64,000 nucleotides of DNA from positions 558,001-622,000 of the forward strand of contig NZ_JALIDZ010000001.1 of the NCBI RefSeq assembly GCF_025397915.1, written 5' to 3'. Origin of the DNA: Microbaculum marinisediminis (lineage in GTDB: Bacteria > Pseudomonadota > Alphaproteobacteria > Rhizobiales > Tepidamorphaceae). Made by a program: the position numbers and the translations under genes. Position 1 is the first letter of the stretch; each line of letters starts with the position of its first letter. Shown piece by piece: positions 24,783-34,505 of this stretch. The notes under the pieces are model-generated. The model was not told the DNA's origin. It ran no database searches and saw nothing but the letters and a program-made list of their open reading frames with translations.

Positions 24783-26861
24783 ATGACCACGACCACGACC
24801 GAGCGCCCGAACCCGCTTCTCGCCGACTGGACCACGCCCTACGGACTGCCGCCGTTCGGCGATATCACCGAAGTCGACTACCGGCCGGCCTTCGAAGCGG
24901 CGCTGGCGGCGCATGACGCGGAAATCGCCGCCGTCATCGCCGATCCGGCCGAACCGACGTTTAGCAACACCATCGAGGCGCTGGAGACGAGCGGGCGGCG
25001 GCTCAGGCGGATATCCTCGGTGTTCTTCAACCTGGCGGGATCGCACACGAACGACGACTTGCAGGCCATCGAGCGCGAGATCGCGCCGACGCTGACCCGG
25101 CACTACAACGCGATCTTCATGAACGAGGCGCTGTTCGCCCGGGTGCGGCGGATCGTCGAGACCCAGGACGGCGCCGGCCTTACGCGCGAGCAGGCGCGCG
25201 TCCTGGAGCGCTATCACAAGGCGTTCGTGAAGAGCGGCGCCGGGCTCGACGAGACCACCAAGACGCGCATCGCCGAGATCTCCGAACGGCTGTCGAGCCT
25301 CGGCATCCAGTTCGGCCAGAACGTGCTGGCCGACGAGAAATCCTACGCGCTGGTGCTCGACGGCGAAGGCGATCTTGCCGGCCTGCCCGGCTTCGTGCGC
25401 GACGCGGCGGCCCGCGCTGCCGCCGACCGGGGCCTCGACGGCAAGCACGTCGTCACGCTGTCGCGCTCCTCGATCGAGCCGTTCCTGCAGTTCTCCGCCC
25501 GCCGCGACCTGCGCGAAACCGCGTTCAAGGCCTGGATCGCGCGCGGCGAGACCGGTGGGGACACCGACAACCGCGCGATCATCGCCGAGATGGTCAGGCT
25601 GCGCGCCGAGCGCGCGCGGTTGCAGGGCCACGACTCCTTCGCCCATTTCCGGCTGGACGATTCGATGGCCGGCAGCCCGGAGGCGGCGCTCGAGCTCCTG
25701 ACCTCGGTGTGGACGCCGGCCCGCGATCGGGCACAGCGCGAGCGCGCGGCGCTGCAGGCGCTGGCGAGCGCGGAGGGCGGCAACCACGAGATCGCCGCCT
25801 GGGACTGGCGCTACTACGCCGAGAAGCTCCGGGCCGCCGACTACGACATCGACGAAGGCCGGCTGAAGCCGTACCTGCAGCTCGACAAGGTGATCGAGGC
25901 CGCCTTCCACACCGCCGGGCGGCTGTTCGGCCTCACCTTTGCCGAGAAGACCGGCACCGGGAAGACCGGCGTGCCGGTCTATCATCCCGACGTGCGCGTG
26001 TGGGAGGTGACCGGCAGGGACGGCGGCCATGTCGGCCTGTTCCTCGGCGACTACTTCGCCAGACCGTCAAAGCGCTCCGGTGCCTGGATGAGCGCGTTCC
26101 GGGTGCAGCAGAAGCTGGGCGGCGACATCCGCCCGATCATCGTCAACGTGATGAACTTCTCGCGCGCATCGGGCGACGCGCCGACGCTTTTGTCCTTCGA
26201 CGACGCGCGCACCGTGTTCCACGAGTTCGGCCACGCCCTGCACGGGCTCCTGTCCGACGTCACCTATCCGATGATCTCCGGCACCGCGGTGACGCGGGAC
26301 TTCGTAGAATTCCCCTCGCAGCTGTTCGAGCACTGGCTGGAGCGGCCCGAGATCCTGCAGCGCTTCGCCGTCCATCACGAGACCGGCGAGCCGATGCCGG
26401 AGGATCTGCTGCAGCGGATGATGGCGGCGCGCAACTTCAACCAGGGCTTCGCCACCGTGGAATACGTCTCCTCGGCCCTGGTCGACATGAAGCTGCACAT
26501 GCTCGACACGGCCGAGGACCTCGACGCGACCCGGTTTGAGGAAGCCGCGCTCGCGGAGATCGGCATGCCGGAGGCGATCGTCATGCGCCACCGCCCGACG
26601 CATTTCGCCCACATCTTCTCCGGCGACGGCTATTCGGCGGCCTATTACAGCTATCTGTGGTCTGAGGTCCTGGACGCCGACGGCTTCGACGCGTTCCTGG
26701 AGGCCGGCGATCCGTTCCATCCGGAAACCGCGCAACGCCTGCACGAGCATGTCTATTCGGCCGGCAACAGCGCCGATCCGAACGACGCCTACCGGGCCTT
26801 CCGCGGCCGGGCGGCGACGCCGGAAGCGCTGCTGAAGAAACGCGGGCTGGTGGAGCCGTAG
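24783..26861 (+). CDS. dcp: M3 family oligopeptidase / peptidyl-dipeptidase (Dcp-like)
   Basis: 692-residue zinc metallopeptidase from the ATG at 24783 (MTTTTTERPNPLLADW), the usual length for Dcp. The active-site motif HEFGH is at 480-484, with the third zinc ligand expected in the following FVEFPSQ segment, and FSGDGYSAAYYSYLWSEV near the C-terminus is also typical. It degrades short peptides in the cytoplasm. An ATG at 24735 is an alternative start. This is the first chromosomal gene after the tRNA. High GC and normal codon use contrast with the mobile element. Confidence 0.88.
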   Translation: MTTTTTERPNPLLADWTTPYGLPPFGDITEVDYRPAFEAALAAHDAEIAAVIADPAEPTFSNTIEALETSGRRLRRISSVFFNLAGSHTNDDLQAIEREIAPTLTRHYNAIFMNEALFARVRRIVETQDGAGLTREQARVLERYHKAFVKSGAGLDETTKTRIAEISERLSSLGIQFGQNVLADEKSYALVLDGEGDLAGLPGFVRDAAARAAADRGLDGKHVVTLSRSSIEPFLQFSARRDLRETAFKAWIARGETGGDTDNRAIIAEMVRLRAERARLQGHDSFAHFRLDDSMAGSPEAALELLTSVWTPARDRAQRERAALQALASAEGGNHEIAAWDWRYYAEKLRAADYDIDEGRLKPYLQLDKVIEAAFHTAGRLFGLTFAEKTGTGKTGVPVYHPDVRVWEVTGRDGGHVGLFLGDYFARPSKRSGAWMSAFRVQQKLGGDIRPIIVNVMNFSRASGDAPTLLSFDDARTVFHEFGHALHGLLSDVTYPMISGTAVTRDFVEFPSQLFEHWLERPEILQRFAVHHETGEPMPEDLLQRMMAARNFNQGFATVEYVSSALVDMKLHMLDTAEDLDATRFEEAALAEIGMPEAIVMRHRPTHFAHIFSGDGYSAAYYSYLWSEVLDADGFDAFLEAGDPFHPETAQRLHEHVYSAGNSADPNDAYRAFRGRAATPEALLKKRGLVEP

Positions 26862-26893
26862 AGACGGGCGACGCCACGTCTCCTGCTCAGACG

Positions 26894-26922
26894 GTCATTG
26901 CCGGCCTTGTTCCGGGCATGAC
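26894..26922. repeat. REP-like palindrome between convergent genes
   Basis: GTCATTGCCGG, a 7-nt loop, and CCGGGCATGAC make an imperfect hairpin in the 98-bp gap between the convergent peptidase and kinase genes. Such extragenic palindromes are common in Rhizobiales and often act as transcription stops. Confidence 0.45.
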
Positions 26923-26959
26923 AACAGGGGTAACGCCAGGGTAACGCGACAGGCGCGCC

Positions 26960-28441
26960 TCATCCCGCGCTGCGCGCGTCGCCCTCGCGCGGGCGCAGCT
27001 GAACGACGCGGTCGGGGATCTCCAGCGAGAACGTCGCTCCCAGCGTGCCGTCGGCAAGCCGGATCGTGCCGCCGTGGGCGCGCACCAGCTCGGCGGCGAT
27101 GGCAAGCCCCAACCCAGTGCCGCCGGGCCGGGTCGAGCCCTGGAAGGCCTCGAACAGACGCTTGCGCGCCATTTCCGACACGCCCGGCCCGGTATCGGCG
27201 ACCTCGATGGTCACCACCGCCCCGTCGCGGCGGGCGGAGACGCGGATCATGTCGCGGGCGGGATCGATGTCGCCGCGCCCCTCGATCGCCTGCAACGCGT
27301 TGCGGACCAGATTGATCAGCACGCGGAACAGCTGATCGGCGTCGGCATCGACCTCCAGGCCGGACGGCACCGCGTTGACGAAGCGCAGCTCCGCGTTGGT
27401 ATCGAGGCCCAGGGTGTCGCCGACCTCGTCGACCAGGGCGGACAGGGCGATCCTGCGGCGCTCGGGCGGGGATTCGTGCGCCGAGCCGTATTTCAGCGTG
27501 TTAGTGCAGAATTCGCCGGCGCGGTCGAGCGTACGGATCAGCTTGGGCGCCAGCCGCTTCACCAGCGGATCGTCGACGGCGCCGACGCGGTCGACGATAA
27601 GCTGGGCGGACGCCAGCATGTTGCGCAGGTCGTGGTTGATCTTGGACACGGCCAGCCCCATCGCGGCGAGCCGGTTCTTCTGGTTCAGCGTGCCGATCAG
27701 CTCCTGCTGCAGATGGGCGAGTTCTCCCTCGGCGACGCCGATCTCGTCGCCGCGGGCCGACGGCTGGATGATCCGCCCGGAATCCTCCGGGTTTTCCGCG
27801 AAGGCGACCATGTTGGCGGTGAGCCGGCGCATCGGCCGCACCAGGAGCCAGTTGATGGCGAGATAGACGAGCGCGGCGGTGAACACCGAGATGATGATCG
27901 ACAGCGTCAGGATGTTCACCGAATAGGCGATCATGGCATTGCGCAGCGGCATCTCGTCGATGACGATCTCGATGAACTCGCCGCCCGTCGGCGCGTCGCC
28001 AACGACGCGGATGGTGCGGCCGTGCGCCGAGACCAGCGTCATGAAGGATTCGTAGATCTCGCCGGAAACGCTCATCGCGCGCAGGTCGATCGTCTCCTGC
28101 ACGTCCGGCGGCATGTCGGAGATGGCGAGCAGCCGGCGCGTGGTGCCGCGCTTGTGGGCGACGGTGTAGGCCCCGACGTGCTCGAGCAGCTCGAGCTCCA
28201 GCGCCTTGGGCACCATGTTGTCGGGGGCGGCTTCCAGCACCAGCGCCGCCGTCTGGGCCGCGTTCAGCCGGTCGTCGAGCCAGGTGCGCCGGAAATTGGC
28301 GATCGAGGGCACGTAGATCAGCACTTCGGCGATCATCACGAACAGGATCGTCAGCACCAGCAGCTTGCCGGACAAGCCCAGCCCGCGCGGCCGCGCGGTC
28401 CGCGGTTCCTGTGATTCGTCGGATTGGTTGCGAATGCTCAC
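26960..28441 (-). CDS. Sensor histidine kinase
   Basis: 493-residue membrane sensor kinase. Transmembrane segments lie at about 24-46 and 173-200 with a periplasmic sensing region between them. A HAMP-like linker follows, then the dimerization helix with the phospho-accepting His270 (VSKINHDLRNML). The ATPase domain shows N-box NLVRNALQA, DTGPGV and GGTGLGLAIAAEL. No response regulator gene is adjacent, so it is an orphan here and its partner is unknown. The ligand cannot be inferred. Confidence 0.88.
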   Translation of the reverse strand: MSIRNQSDESQEPRTARPRGLGLSGKLLVLTILFVMIAEVLIYVPSIANFRRTWLDDRLNAAQTAALVLEAAPDNMVPKALELELLEHVGAYTVAHKRGTTRRLLAISDMPPDVQETIDLRAMSVSGEIYESFMTLVSAHGRTIRVVGDAPTGGEFIEIVIDEMPLRNAMIAYSVNILTLSIIISVFTAALVYLAINWLLVRPMRRLTANMVAFAENPEDSGRIIQPSARGDEIGVAEGELAHLQQELIGTLNQKNRLAAMGLAVSKINHDLRNMLASAQLIVDRVGAVDDPLVKRLAPKLIRTLDRAGEFCTNTLKYGSAHESPPERRRIALSALVDEVGDTLGLDTNAELRFVNAVPSGLEVDADADQLFRVLINLVRNALQAIEGRGDIDPARDMIRVSARRDGAVVTIEVADTGPGVSEMARKRLFEAFQGSTRPGGTGLGLAIAAELVRAHGGTIRLADGTLGATFSLEIPDRVVQLRPREGDARSAG

Positions 28442-28476
28442 GGCAGCCTCTGCGCCGGCCCGTTCAGGCGCCTAAC

Positions 28477-29904
28477 CTATCCGAACTTGCGCAGGAACGC
28501 GATGGCGCGCCGCACCATCGGGCTGGACAGGCTAGGCCTGTAAAACTCGATCGCCGCCCGCTTGCCTATCTCGGAAAGGGTCGGATAGGGCGAGACGAAG
28601 GCGGTCATCGTCTTGATGTCGAGCCCCTTGAGGATGGCGAGGCCCCACATCTGGATGATCTCGCCGGCCTGCGCGCCGGCGATGCCGACGCCGAGGATCC
28701 TGCCGCCCTTTGTCGTCACCACCTTGATGAAGCCGTCGGTCTCCCGCTCGGCGCGGGCGCGGTCGTTCTCGCCATAGGGCCAGCGCAGCACCCGGATGCG
28801 ACCGTAACGCGCGGCGGCCTCCGCCTCGGTCATGCCGACCTGGGCAAGCTCCGGATCGGTGTAGGTGACGCGCGGGATGTGGTCGTAGGAGACCTTGGCG
28901 CCGAGCCGGAACAGGATGTTCCGCACGGCGATGCCGGCGTGATAGTTGGCGACGTGCGTGAACTGGGGCCCGCGGGCGACGTCGCCGACCGCGTAGATCT
29001 TCCTGTTCGAGGAGCGCAGCTTGCGGTCGACGCGGATGCCCTTGTCGTCGGCGAACACCCGCGCTTTCTCAAGATCGAGCCCCGCCGTGACGGCGGCACG
29101 CCCCGTCGCCACCAGGAGATCGGATCCGTCGACCGCCTCCTCGCCCGTCTCCGTCTCGACGACGACGCGCACGCCGCTCGCGCCACGCTTCTCGACGCGG
29201 GCGACCGCGGCCCCGGACCGGACCGCGACACCATCCAGTGCCAGTCGGGTCAGCACCTCCTCGGCAAGCTCGGGGTCCTCGCGGCCGAGCGCGCGGTCGG
29301 CTTCCAGCACGGTGACCTCGCTGCCGAGCCGGCGGAACGCCTGGGCGAGCTCCAGGCCGATCGGCCCGCCGCCGATGACGACCAGGTGGGCCGGCTTGCG
29401 GGTGACGGCGAAGATGGTCTCGTTGGTGTGGTAGCTCACCGCGTCGAGGCCGGGGATCGGCGGGACGGCCGGTTTGGAGCCGGTGGCGACGACGAAGCGG
29501 CGCGCCGCGATGCGGGTGTCGCCCGCGATCACCGTGCGCGGGTCCTCGAAACGGGCTGCCGCCTCGATCACCGTGACGCCCATCGCCCGGAACCGCTCGA
29601 CGGAATCGGTGGGGGCGATGGCGTCGATCACGTCGTGCACGTGGTCGTGGACCTTGCGGAAATTCACCTGCGGTTCGACGGCAGCGACGCCTAACGGCGC
29701 GGCGTCGCGCATCGCCTGGGCGCGATTGGCCGCCGCGATCAAGGCCTTGGAGGGGACGCAGCCCGTGTTCAGGCAGTCGCCGCCCATCTTGCCCTTTTCG
29801 ATCAGCACGACGGGCACCCCGAAGGCCGCGGCCGCCGCGGCCACCGACAGCCCGCCCGAACCGGCGCCGATGACGCAGATATCCGGTTTGAGTACGTCAG
29901 CCAT
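28477..29904 (-). CDS. Pyridine nucleotide-disulfide oxidoreductase (MerA/Lpd-like)
   Basis: 475-residue FAD-dependent reductase. The N-terminal FAD site is GAGSGG (13-18), the redox-active pair C44-LNTG-C49-VPSK, and the NAD(P) site near GGGPIGLELAQ. The C-terminal dimerization domain has SPYPTLSE where dihydrolipoyl dehydrogenases have HxHPTxxE, so the catalytic His is absent and true lipoamide dehydrogenase activity is doubtful. It lies next to a VTT/TVP38 membrane protein gene on the same strand, a pairing also seen in mercuric-reductase-like annotations. The substrate is unknown. Confidence 0.8.
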   Translation of the reverse strand: MADVLKPDICVIGAGSGGLSVAAAAAAFGVPVVLIEKGKMGGDCLNTGCVPSKALIAAANRAQAMRDAAPLGVAAVEPQVNFRKVHDHVHDVIDAIAPTDSVERFRAMGVTVIEAAARFEDPRTVIAGDTRIAARRFVVATGSKPAVPPIPGLDAVSYHTNETIFAVTRKPAHLVVIGGGPIGLELAQAFRRLGSEVTVLEADRALGREDPELAEEVLTRLALDGVAVRSGAAVARVEKRGASGVRVVVETETGEEAVDGSDLLVATGRAAVTAGLDLEKARVFADDKGIRVDRKLRSSNRKIYAVGDVARGPQFTHVANYHAGIAVRNILFRLGAKVSYDHIPRVTYTDPELAQVGMTEAEAAARYGRIRVLRWPYGENDRARAERETDGFIKVVTTKGGRILGVGIAGAQAGEIIQMWGLAILKGLDIKTMTAFVSPYPTLSEIGKRAAIEFYRPSLSSPMVRRAIAFLRKFG

Positions 29905-29954
29905 GATTGTGAGCCCCGCCGCTTCAGAGCCGTCGGATCCGGCCCGGCCTTGAA

Positions 29955-30821
29955 TCAGCCCGTCGATCGCCGCCTCAGCACTTTCTTAGCCGCTATCGGC
30001 ACTAACGCAAGGACACCAAGCGCGACAAGGGCGGCGAGCAGGCCGGGCGTAACCAGCGCGGACGGGTCGATTCCAAGCTCGCAGGCCCCGGTCGGATCGA
30101 GATTCTTTGCCGTTGCGGCAGCGACGCAGGCCTCGAAGCTCTCGCGCTGCGCCGCCAGGACGCTTTCCAGCCCCGCCCCGACGAAGGCGAAGGCGAAGGT
30201 CCCCGGTATGATGCCGAGCGCGGTGCCGATCACGTAGGTCGACAGCGACACGCCCAGCAAGGCCGGGGCGATGTTGACGAGCCAGAAGGGAAAGACCGGA
30301 ACGAGCCGCAGGAACAGCAGGTAGTGCATGGCATCGTCGTTGAAGCCCTGCCGAAGCGCCGCCAGCCGCGGTCCGGCACGCGCGGCGAGCGCGGCGCCGA
30401 GCGACGAGCGGGCGATCAGGAAGATGATCACCGCGCCGATGGTGGCGGCGATCACCGTGACGGTGCCGGCGAGGAACCAGCCGAACAGGAAGCCGCCGGC
30501 CAGCGTCAGCAACAGGCCACCGGGCAGCGACAGCGCCACCACCGCGATATAGACCGCGGCATAGACCGCCAGCGCGCCGGCAAGGTTTTCGGCGACGAAG
30601 CCGCGCAGCACCATCTCGTGGGTGACCAGGGATTCGAGCGTCAGTTGCCGGTGCCAACCCTGCGACACCGCCACGGCCATGGCGGCGACGATCAGGGCGA
30701 GCGGCAGCCAGCGCCACAGCTTGCCTGCCGGTCGGCGGGCGCCTGCCCGCTCCGTATCGTCCGGTTCGCGCGGCACGGCGGCGATATCGCTACGCCCCTC
30801 GGGACGCTCTGACGTCGTCAT
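29955..30821 (-). CDS. TVP38/TMEM64 (VTT domain) membrane protein
   Basis: 288-residue integral membrane protein. The VTT/SNARE-associated core shows AVYIAVVALSLPGGLLLTLAGG and GWFLAGTVTVIAATIGAVII, then RLVPVFPFWLVNIAPALLGV. At least five hydrophobic segments are visible, with a charged cytoplasmic N-terminus. Proteins of this DedA-related family are linked to membrane lipid or proton-dependent transport. The gene is 50 bp upstream of the flavoprotein gene in the same direction, so the two are probably co-expressed. Confidence 0.82.
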   Translation of the reverse strand: MTTSERPEGRSDIAAVPREPDDTERAGARRPAGKLWRWLPLALIVAAMAVAVSQGWHRQLTLESLVTHEMVLRGFVAENLAGALAVYAAVYIAVVALSLPGGLLLTLAGGFLFGWFLAGTVTVIAATIGAVIIFLIARSSLGAALAARAGPRLAALRQGFNDDAMHYLLFLRLVPVFPFWLVNIAPALLGVSLSTYVIGTALGIIPGTFAFAFVGAGLESVLAAQRESFEACVAAATAKNLDPTGACELGIDPSALVTPGLLAALVALGVLALVPIAAKKVLRRRSTG

Positions 30822-31042
30822 GATCGTTTGTCTTTATGATCGCCTGTCTTGCGCCCGCCGCGTGGCGCCATCGCGTTCGCGTCGGGCCTGTGATGCCTGG
30901 TATCGCCCCGCAAGGTAGCGAAACAAAACCGCGATTACCTGCCTTTTCACCGGGAAGTGATGGGCCGGCAGCAAGCGTGATCGCGCGTGACCCCACGTTA
31001 CACAGGGCGACACGGAACCGGCAATGAAGCGTCGCGGGCGCG

Positions 31043-31071
31043 TTGACTTGGCCCGGCGCTGTCCCGTATAA
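31043..31071 (+). promoter_or_regulatory. Sigma-70 type promoter of rpmH
   Basis: TTGACT (31043-31048) and GTATAA (31066-31071) are separated by exactly 17 bp, near consensus for the housekeeping sigma factor. It lies about 130 bp before the rpmH start, leaving an untranslated leader. The rest of the 30822-31202 gap shows nothing else I can name. Confidence 0.7.
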
Positions 31072-31202
31072 GCCCGCTCAACTTGGCGTCGCTTTTGCGG
31101 GCCGGGGCGGTATCGGTTGTTTCGATGCCCAGCCACCGCCCGCAGGACATCCTTCACGGGCACGACGCTTTTCCAATCCAGCCGAAACGTCGGAGTGCGG
31201 CA

Positions 31203-31337
31203 GTGAAACGGACCTATCAACCCTCCAAGCTGGTGCGCAAGCGGCGCCACGGTTTCCGCGCGCGGATGGCGACCAAGGCAGGACGCCGGGTCATTACCCG
31301 TCGGCGCGCGCGCGGGCGCAAGCGCCTGTCGGCCTGA
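31203..31337 (+). CDS. rpmH: Ribosomal protein bL34
   Basis: The 44-residue, very basic protein matches bL34 throughout ([20 protein letters not shown], ending RGRKRLSA). It starts with GTG at 31203 after a CGGAG site; the upstream extension of the frame is not coding. It is the first gene of the conserved rpmH-rnpA-yidC-engB cluster and a structural part of the large ribosomal subunit. Housekeeping expression from the promoter at 31043 is expected. Confidence 0.97.
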   Translation: MKRTYQPSKLVRKRRHGFRARMATKAGRRVITRRRARGRKRLSA

Positions 31338-31360
31338 CCGGCAGCGGCGCGACCTCGCCG

Positions 31361-31768
31361 ATGCCTGGCAGCGCCAACGCGCTTGCCGAACCGGTAGCGC
31401 CGGACGCGCCGCCGGAGCGGTTGCGCCGACGCGCCGATTTCCTCAAGGTCGCGCGCAGCGGCCGCAAGGTGGCGATGCGCTCGCTGGTCCTGCAGGCGCT
31501 GCACCGGGGCGACGATCAGGCTGGCGTCCGTGTCGGCTTCACCGTCAGCCGCAAGGTCGGCAACGCCGTGGAGCGCAACCGGGTACGCCGGCGCCTGCGC
31601 GAAGCGGTGCGACTTCGTGCCGGCTCTTTCATGCGCGCGGGCTATGACTATGTTGTCATTGGTCGCCGCGCCGCGTTGACGACACCGTTCGCGCGTATCG
31701 TCACCGATCTCGAAACGGCTTTCCGGAAAATCCACGGAGCGCCGCCCGAAAAGGCTTCGGACCAATGA
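31361..31768 (+). CDS. rnpA: Ribonuclease P protein component
   Basis: 135-residue protein cofactor of RNase P, which matures the 5' ends of tRNAs. The signature is VGFTVSRKVGNAVERNRVRR with the conserved basic helix, followed by YDYVVIGR. The start chosen is ATG at 31361, 23 bp after rpmH; the N-terminal 20 residues are Ala/Pro-rich and could be shorter. It overlaps the yidC start (ATGATG). Position between rpmH and yidC is universal in bacteria. Confidence 0.95.
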   Translation: MPGSANALAEPVAPDAPPERLRRRADFLKVARSGRKVAMRSLVLQALHRGDDQAGVRVGFTVSRKVGNAVERNRVRRRLREAVRLRAGSFMRAGYDYVVIGRRAALTTPFARIVTDLETAFRKIHGAPPEKASDQ

Positions 31769-33747
31769 TGGGTGAGAACCGGAACTATATCCTGGCGATC
31801 GCGCTCTCGCTGATCATCCTGATCGCCTGGCAGTACTTTTACGCCATCCCGCAGATGGAGAAGCAGCAGGCGCAGGAGGAGCTGCGTCAGCAGCAGGCGC
31901 AGAGCCAGCAGGTCCAGTCGCCCCAGGCCGGCAGCGAAGCGCCCGGCACCAGCACCCGGCCCGGCACCGCGCAGGTTCCCGGCGTCACCCAGCCCGGCGC
32001 GGAAACGGCGCCGGCGGCGACCCGTGACGCCGCCCTGTCGCAGAGCCCGCGCATTCCCCTCGACACCCCGTCGGTCCGCGGCTCGGTTTCGCTCAAGGGC
32101 GGGCGCATCGACGACGTCGTGCTCAAGGGCTATCGCGAGACCGTCGAGCCGACGAGCCCCAACATCGTGCTGCTGTCGCCGTCGGGAAGCCCCAATCCCT
32201 ACTACGTGGAGTTCGGCTGGGTCGCGGATAACAAATCCGTTCCGGTCCCCACCTCCCAGACCGTCTGGTCGGCACCAGGCGACGCCACACTGGGCGTGGA
32301 CAGCCCGGTCACGCTGACCTGGGACAACGGCCAGGGCCTGACCTTCACGCGCGAAATCGCGGTCGACGAGAACTACATGTTCACCGTCTCCGATTCGGTG
32401 GAGAACGCGGGCGAGGGTGCGGTCAAGCTGCTGCCCTACGGTCTCGTCTCGCGCCACGGCCGGCCGCAGACCGCCGGATTCTTCATCCTGCACGAAGGCC
32501 TGATCGGCGTGCTCGGCGAGTACGGTCTGACCGAGATCGACTACGACGATCTCGACGACGACGGCCCGCAGAAGTTCCAGGTGACGGGCGGCTGGCTTGG
32601 CATCACCGACAAGTACTGGGCCACGGTCCTGGTGCCGAACCAGGAGAAGCCGTTCGAGGGCCGCTTCATTTCCGGCACGGCGAACGGCAAGCCGACCTAT
32701 CAGGCCGACCTGCTGCGCGACCCGGTCGAGATCGCGCCGGGTGCCACGACGACGGTGACCGAGCGGGTGTTCGCCGGCGCCAAGCAGGTGAGCCTGCTCA
32801 ACGGCTACCAGGAGCGGTACGGCATCCAGAAGTTCGACCTGCTGATCGACTGGGGCTGGTTCTACTTCCTGACCAAGCCGCTGTTCTACGCCATCGACTA
32901 CTTCTTCAAGCTGGTCGGCAACTTCGGCGTCGCCATCCTGATCGTCACCGTGCTGGTGAAGCTCGTCTTCTTCCCGCTTGCCAACAAGTCCTACGTCTCG
33001 ATGAGCCGGATGAAGATCGTCCAGCCGCAGATGATGGAGCTGCGCGAGCGCTACAAGGACGACAGGATGAAGCAGCAGCAGGCGATGATGGAGCTGTATC
33101 GGAAGGAGAAGATCAATCCTCTTTCCGGCTGCCTGCCGATCGTCCTGCAGATCCCGGTGTTCTTCGCGCTCTACAAGGTTCTGTTCGTCACCATCGAGAT
33201 GCGGCACGCGCCGTTCTTCGGCTGGATCCAGGACCTGTCGGCGCCCGACCCGACGACGATCTTCAACCTGTTCGGCGTCATCCCCTGGGACCCGCCGCAG
33301 TTCCTGATGCTCGGCGCCTGGCCGCTGATCATGGGCATCACCATGTGGATCCAGATGCGGCTCAACCCGCCGCCGCCCGATCCGACCCAGGCGATGATCT
33401 TCAACTGGATGCCGGTGGTCTTCACCTTCATGCTGGCGTCGTTCCCGGCCGGCCTCGTCATCTACTGGTCGTGGAACAACACGCTGTCGGTGCTGCAGCA
33501 GTACACGATCATGCGTCGCCAGGGCGCGAAGCCGGACATCTTCGGCAACGTCCTGGCCAGCTTCAGCTCCAAGAAGCGCGAGGAGCTGGCGGAGAAGGAA
33601 GCGGCCAAGCTGAAGGCCGACGCCGACAAGCGCAAGGCCGAGGCCAAGGCTGACGAGGACGCCGAGCAGCCGAAGGCGAAGCCGGCCCGCAAGAAGAAGA
33701 GCAAGGCCCAGTCCGACAAGCCGGCGGGCTCCGAGGCCGGCGAGTAA
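31765..33747 (+). CDS. yidC: Membrane protein insertase YidC
   Basis: 660-residue inner-membrane insertase working with or without SecYEG. TM1 is at residues 8-25. A Gln/Pro/Gly-rich linker follows, then the periplasmic P1 domain (about 110-390). The conserved core with five further helices has FFPLANKSYVSMSRMK, NPLSGCLPIVLQIPVFFALY and FPAGLVIYWSWNN. A long Lys/Glu-rich cytoplasmic tail (about residues 600-660) probably contacts ribosomes. The start overlaps rnpA by four bases; a second ATG follows immediately. Confidence 0.97.
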   Translation: MMGENRNYILAIALSLIILIAWQYFYAIPQMEKQQAQEELRQQQAQSQQVQSPQAGSEAPGTSTRPGTAQVPGVTQPGAETAPAATRDAALSQSPRIPLDTPSVRGSVSLKGGRIDDVVLKGYRETVEPTSPNIVLLSPSGSPNPYYVEFGWVADNKSVPVPTSQTVWSAPGDATLGVDSPVTLTWDNGQGLTFTREIAVDENYMFTVSDSVENAGEGAVKLLPYGLVSRHGRPQTAGFFILHEGLIGVLGEYGLTEIDYDDLDDDGPQKFQVTGGWLGITDKYWATVLVPNQEKPFEGRFISGTANGKPTYQADLLRDPVEIAPGATTTVTERVFAGAKQVSLLNGYQERYGIQKFDLLIDWGWFYFLTKPLFYAIDYFFKLVGNFGVAILIVTVLVKLVFFPLANKSYVSMSRMKIVQPQMMELRERYKDDRMKQQQAMMELYRKEKINPLSGCLPIVLQIPVFFALYKVLFVTIEMRHAPFFGWIQDLSAPDPTTIFNLFGVIPWDPPQFLMLGAWPLIMGITMWIQMRLNPPPPDPTQAMIFNWMPVVFTFMLASFPAGLVIYWSWNNTLSVLQQYTIMRRQGAKPDIFGNVLASFSSKKREELAEKEAAKLKADADKRKAEAKADEDAEQPKAKPARKKKSKAQSDKPAGSEAGE

Positions 33748-33774
33748 CGCCGGCCCGATACCCGGGGGCCGCCC

Positions 33775-34428
33775 ATGACGGGGACTGACGACGAAGACGC
33801 CGAACGGGAGGCCGCCATCGAGGCGGGCCGGCTCATGTTCGCCCGGCCCTGGGTGTTCCGCCTCGGCGTCGTCAAGCTGGACCAGCTGCCGCCGGCCGAC
33901 CGCATCGAGGTCGCCTTCGCCGGACGCTCCAACGTCGGCAAGTCGAGCCTTCTGAACGCCCTGACCGGCCAGAACGGCCTGGCGCGAACCTCCAACACCC
34001 CCGGCCGCACCCAGGAAATCAACGTCTTCGAGTGCGAAAGCGCCGGCGTGCGCCTGATCGACATGCCCGGCTACGGCTTCGCGCAGGCGCCGAAGGGCAA
34101 GGTCGATGCCTGGACCCGGCTGATCAAGCAGTACCTGCAGGGGCGGCCGAACCTGCGGCGGGTGTTCCTGCTGATCGACTCGCGGCACGGCATCAAGGCC
34201 GTGGACAAGCGCATCATGGACCTGCTCGACACCGCCGCCGTCTCCTACCAGGTGGTGCTGACCAAGGCCGACAAGATCGGCGCCGCCGCGCTGGACGAGG
34301 TCACAGCCGAGGTGTCGACCGAACTCGCCAAGTGTCCCGCCGCCCATCCGGTGATCCTCGCGACTTCCAGCGAGAAAGGCACGGGAATAGCGGAGCTGCG
34401 GGCGGCGATCGCGGGGCTGGCGGACTAG
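33775..34428 (+). CDS. engB: Ribosome biogenesis GTPase EngB (YihA/YsxC)
   Basis: 217-residue GTPase needed for large-subunit assembly. G1 is [14 protein letters not shown] (about residues 50-63), G3 is DMPGYGF, and G4 is TKADK, with SxxKGxG near the end. It starts at the ATG at 33775, 27 bp after yidC, in the usual alphaproteobacterial order. Nothing looks unusual; length and motifs are complete. Confidence 0.95.
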   Translation: MTGTDDEDAEREAAIEAGRLMFARPWVFRLGVVKLDQLPPADRIEVAFAGRSNVGKSSLLNALTGQNGLARTSNTPGRTQEINVFECESAGVRLIDMPGYGFAQAPKGKVDAWTRLIKQYLQGRPNLRRVFLLIDSRHGIKAVDKRIMDLLDTAAVSYQVVLTKADKIGAAALDEVTAEVSTELAKCPAAHPVILATSSEKGTGIAELRAAIAGLAD

Positions 34429-34505
34429 CCACCCGGATTGAGCCCGCGACGATCGTCGGATATGACGATTTCGATCTTTCCATGCCAACGGATGCTCAAG
34501 ACCCG

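Noticed and set aside
31648-34488. 946-codon minus-strand frame over yidC and engB
   Set aside because: An antisense shadow in very GC-rich DNA, rich in His/Arg/Gln/Leu, without start signals; yidC and engB are unambiguous.
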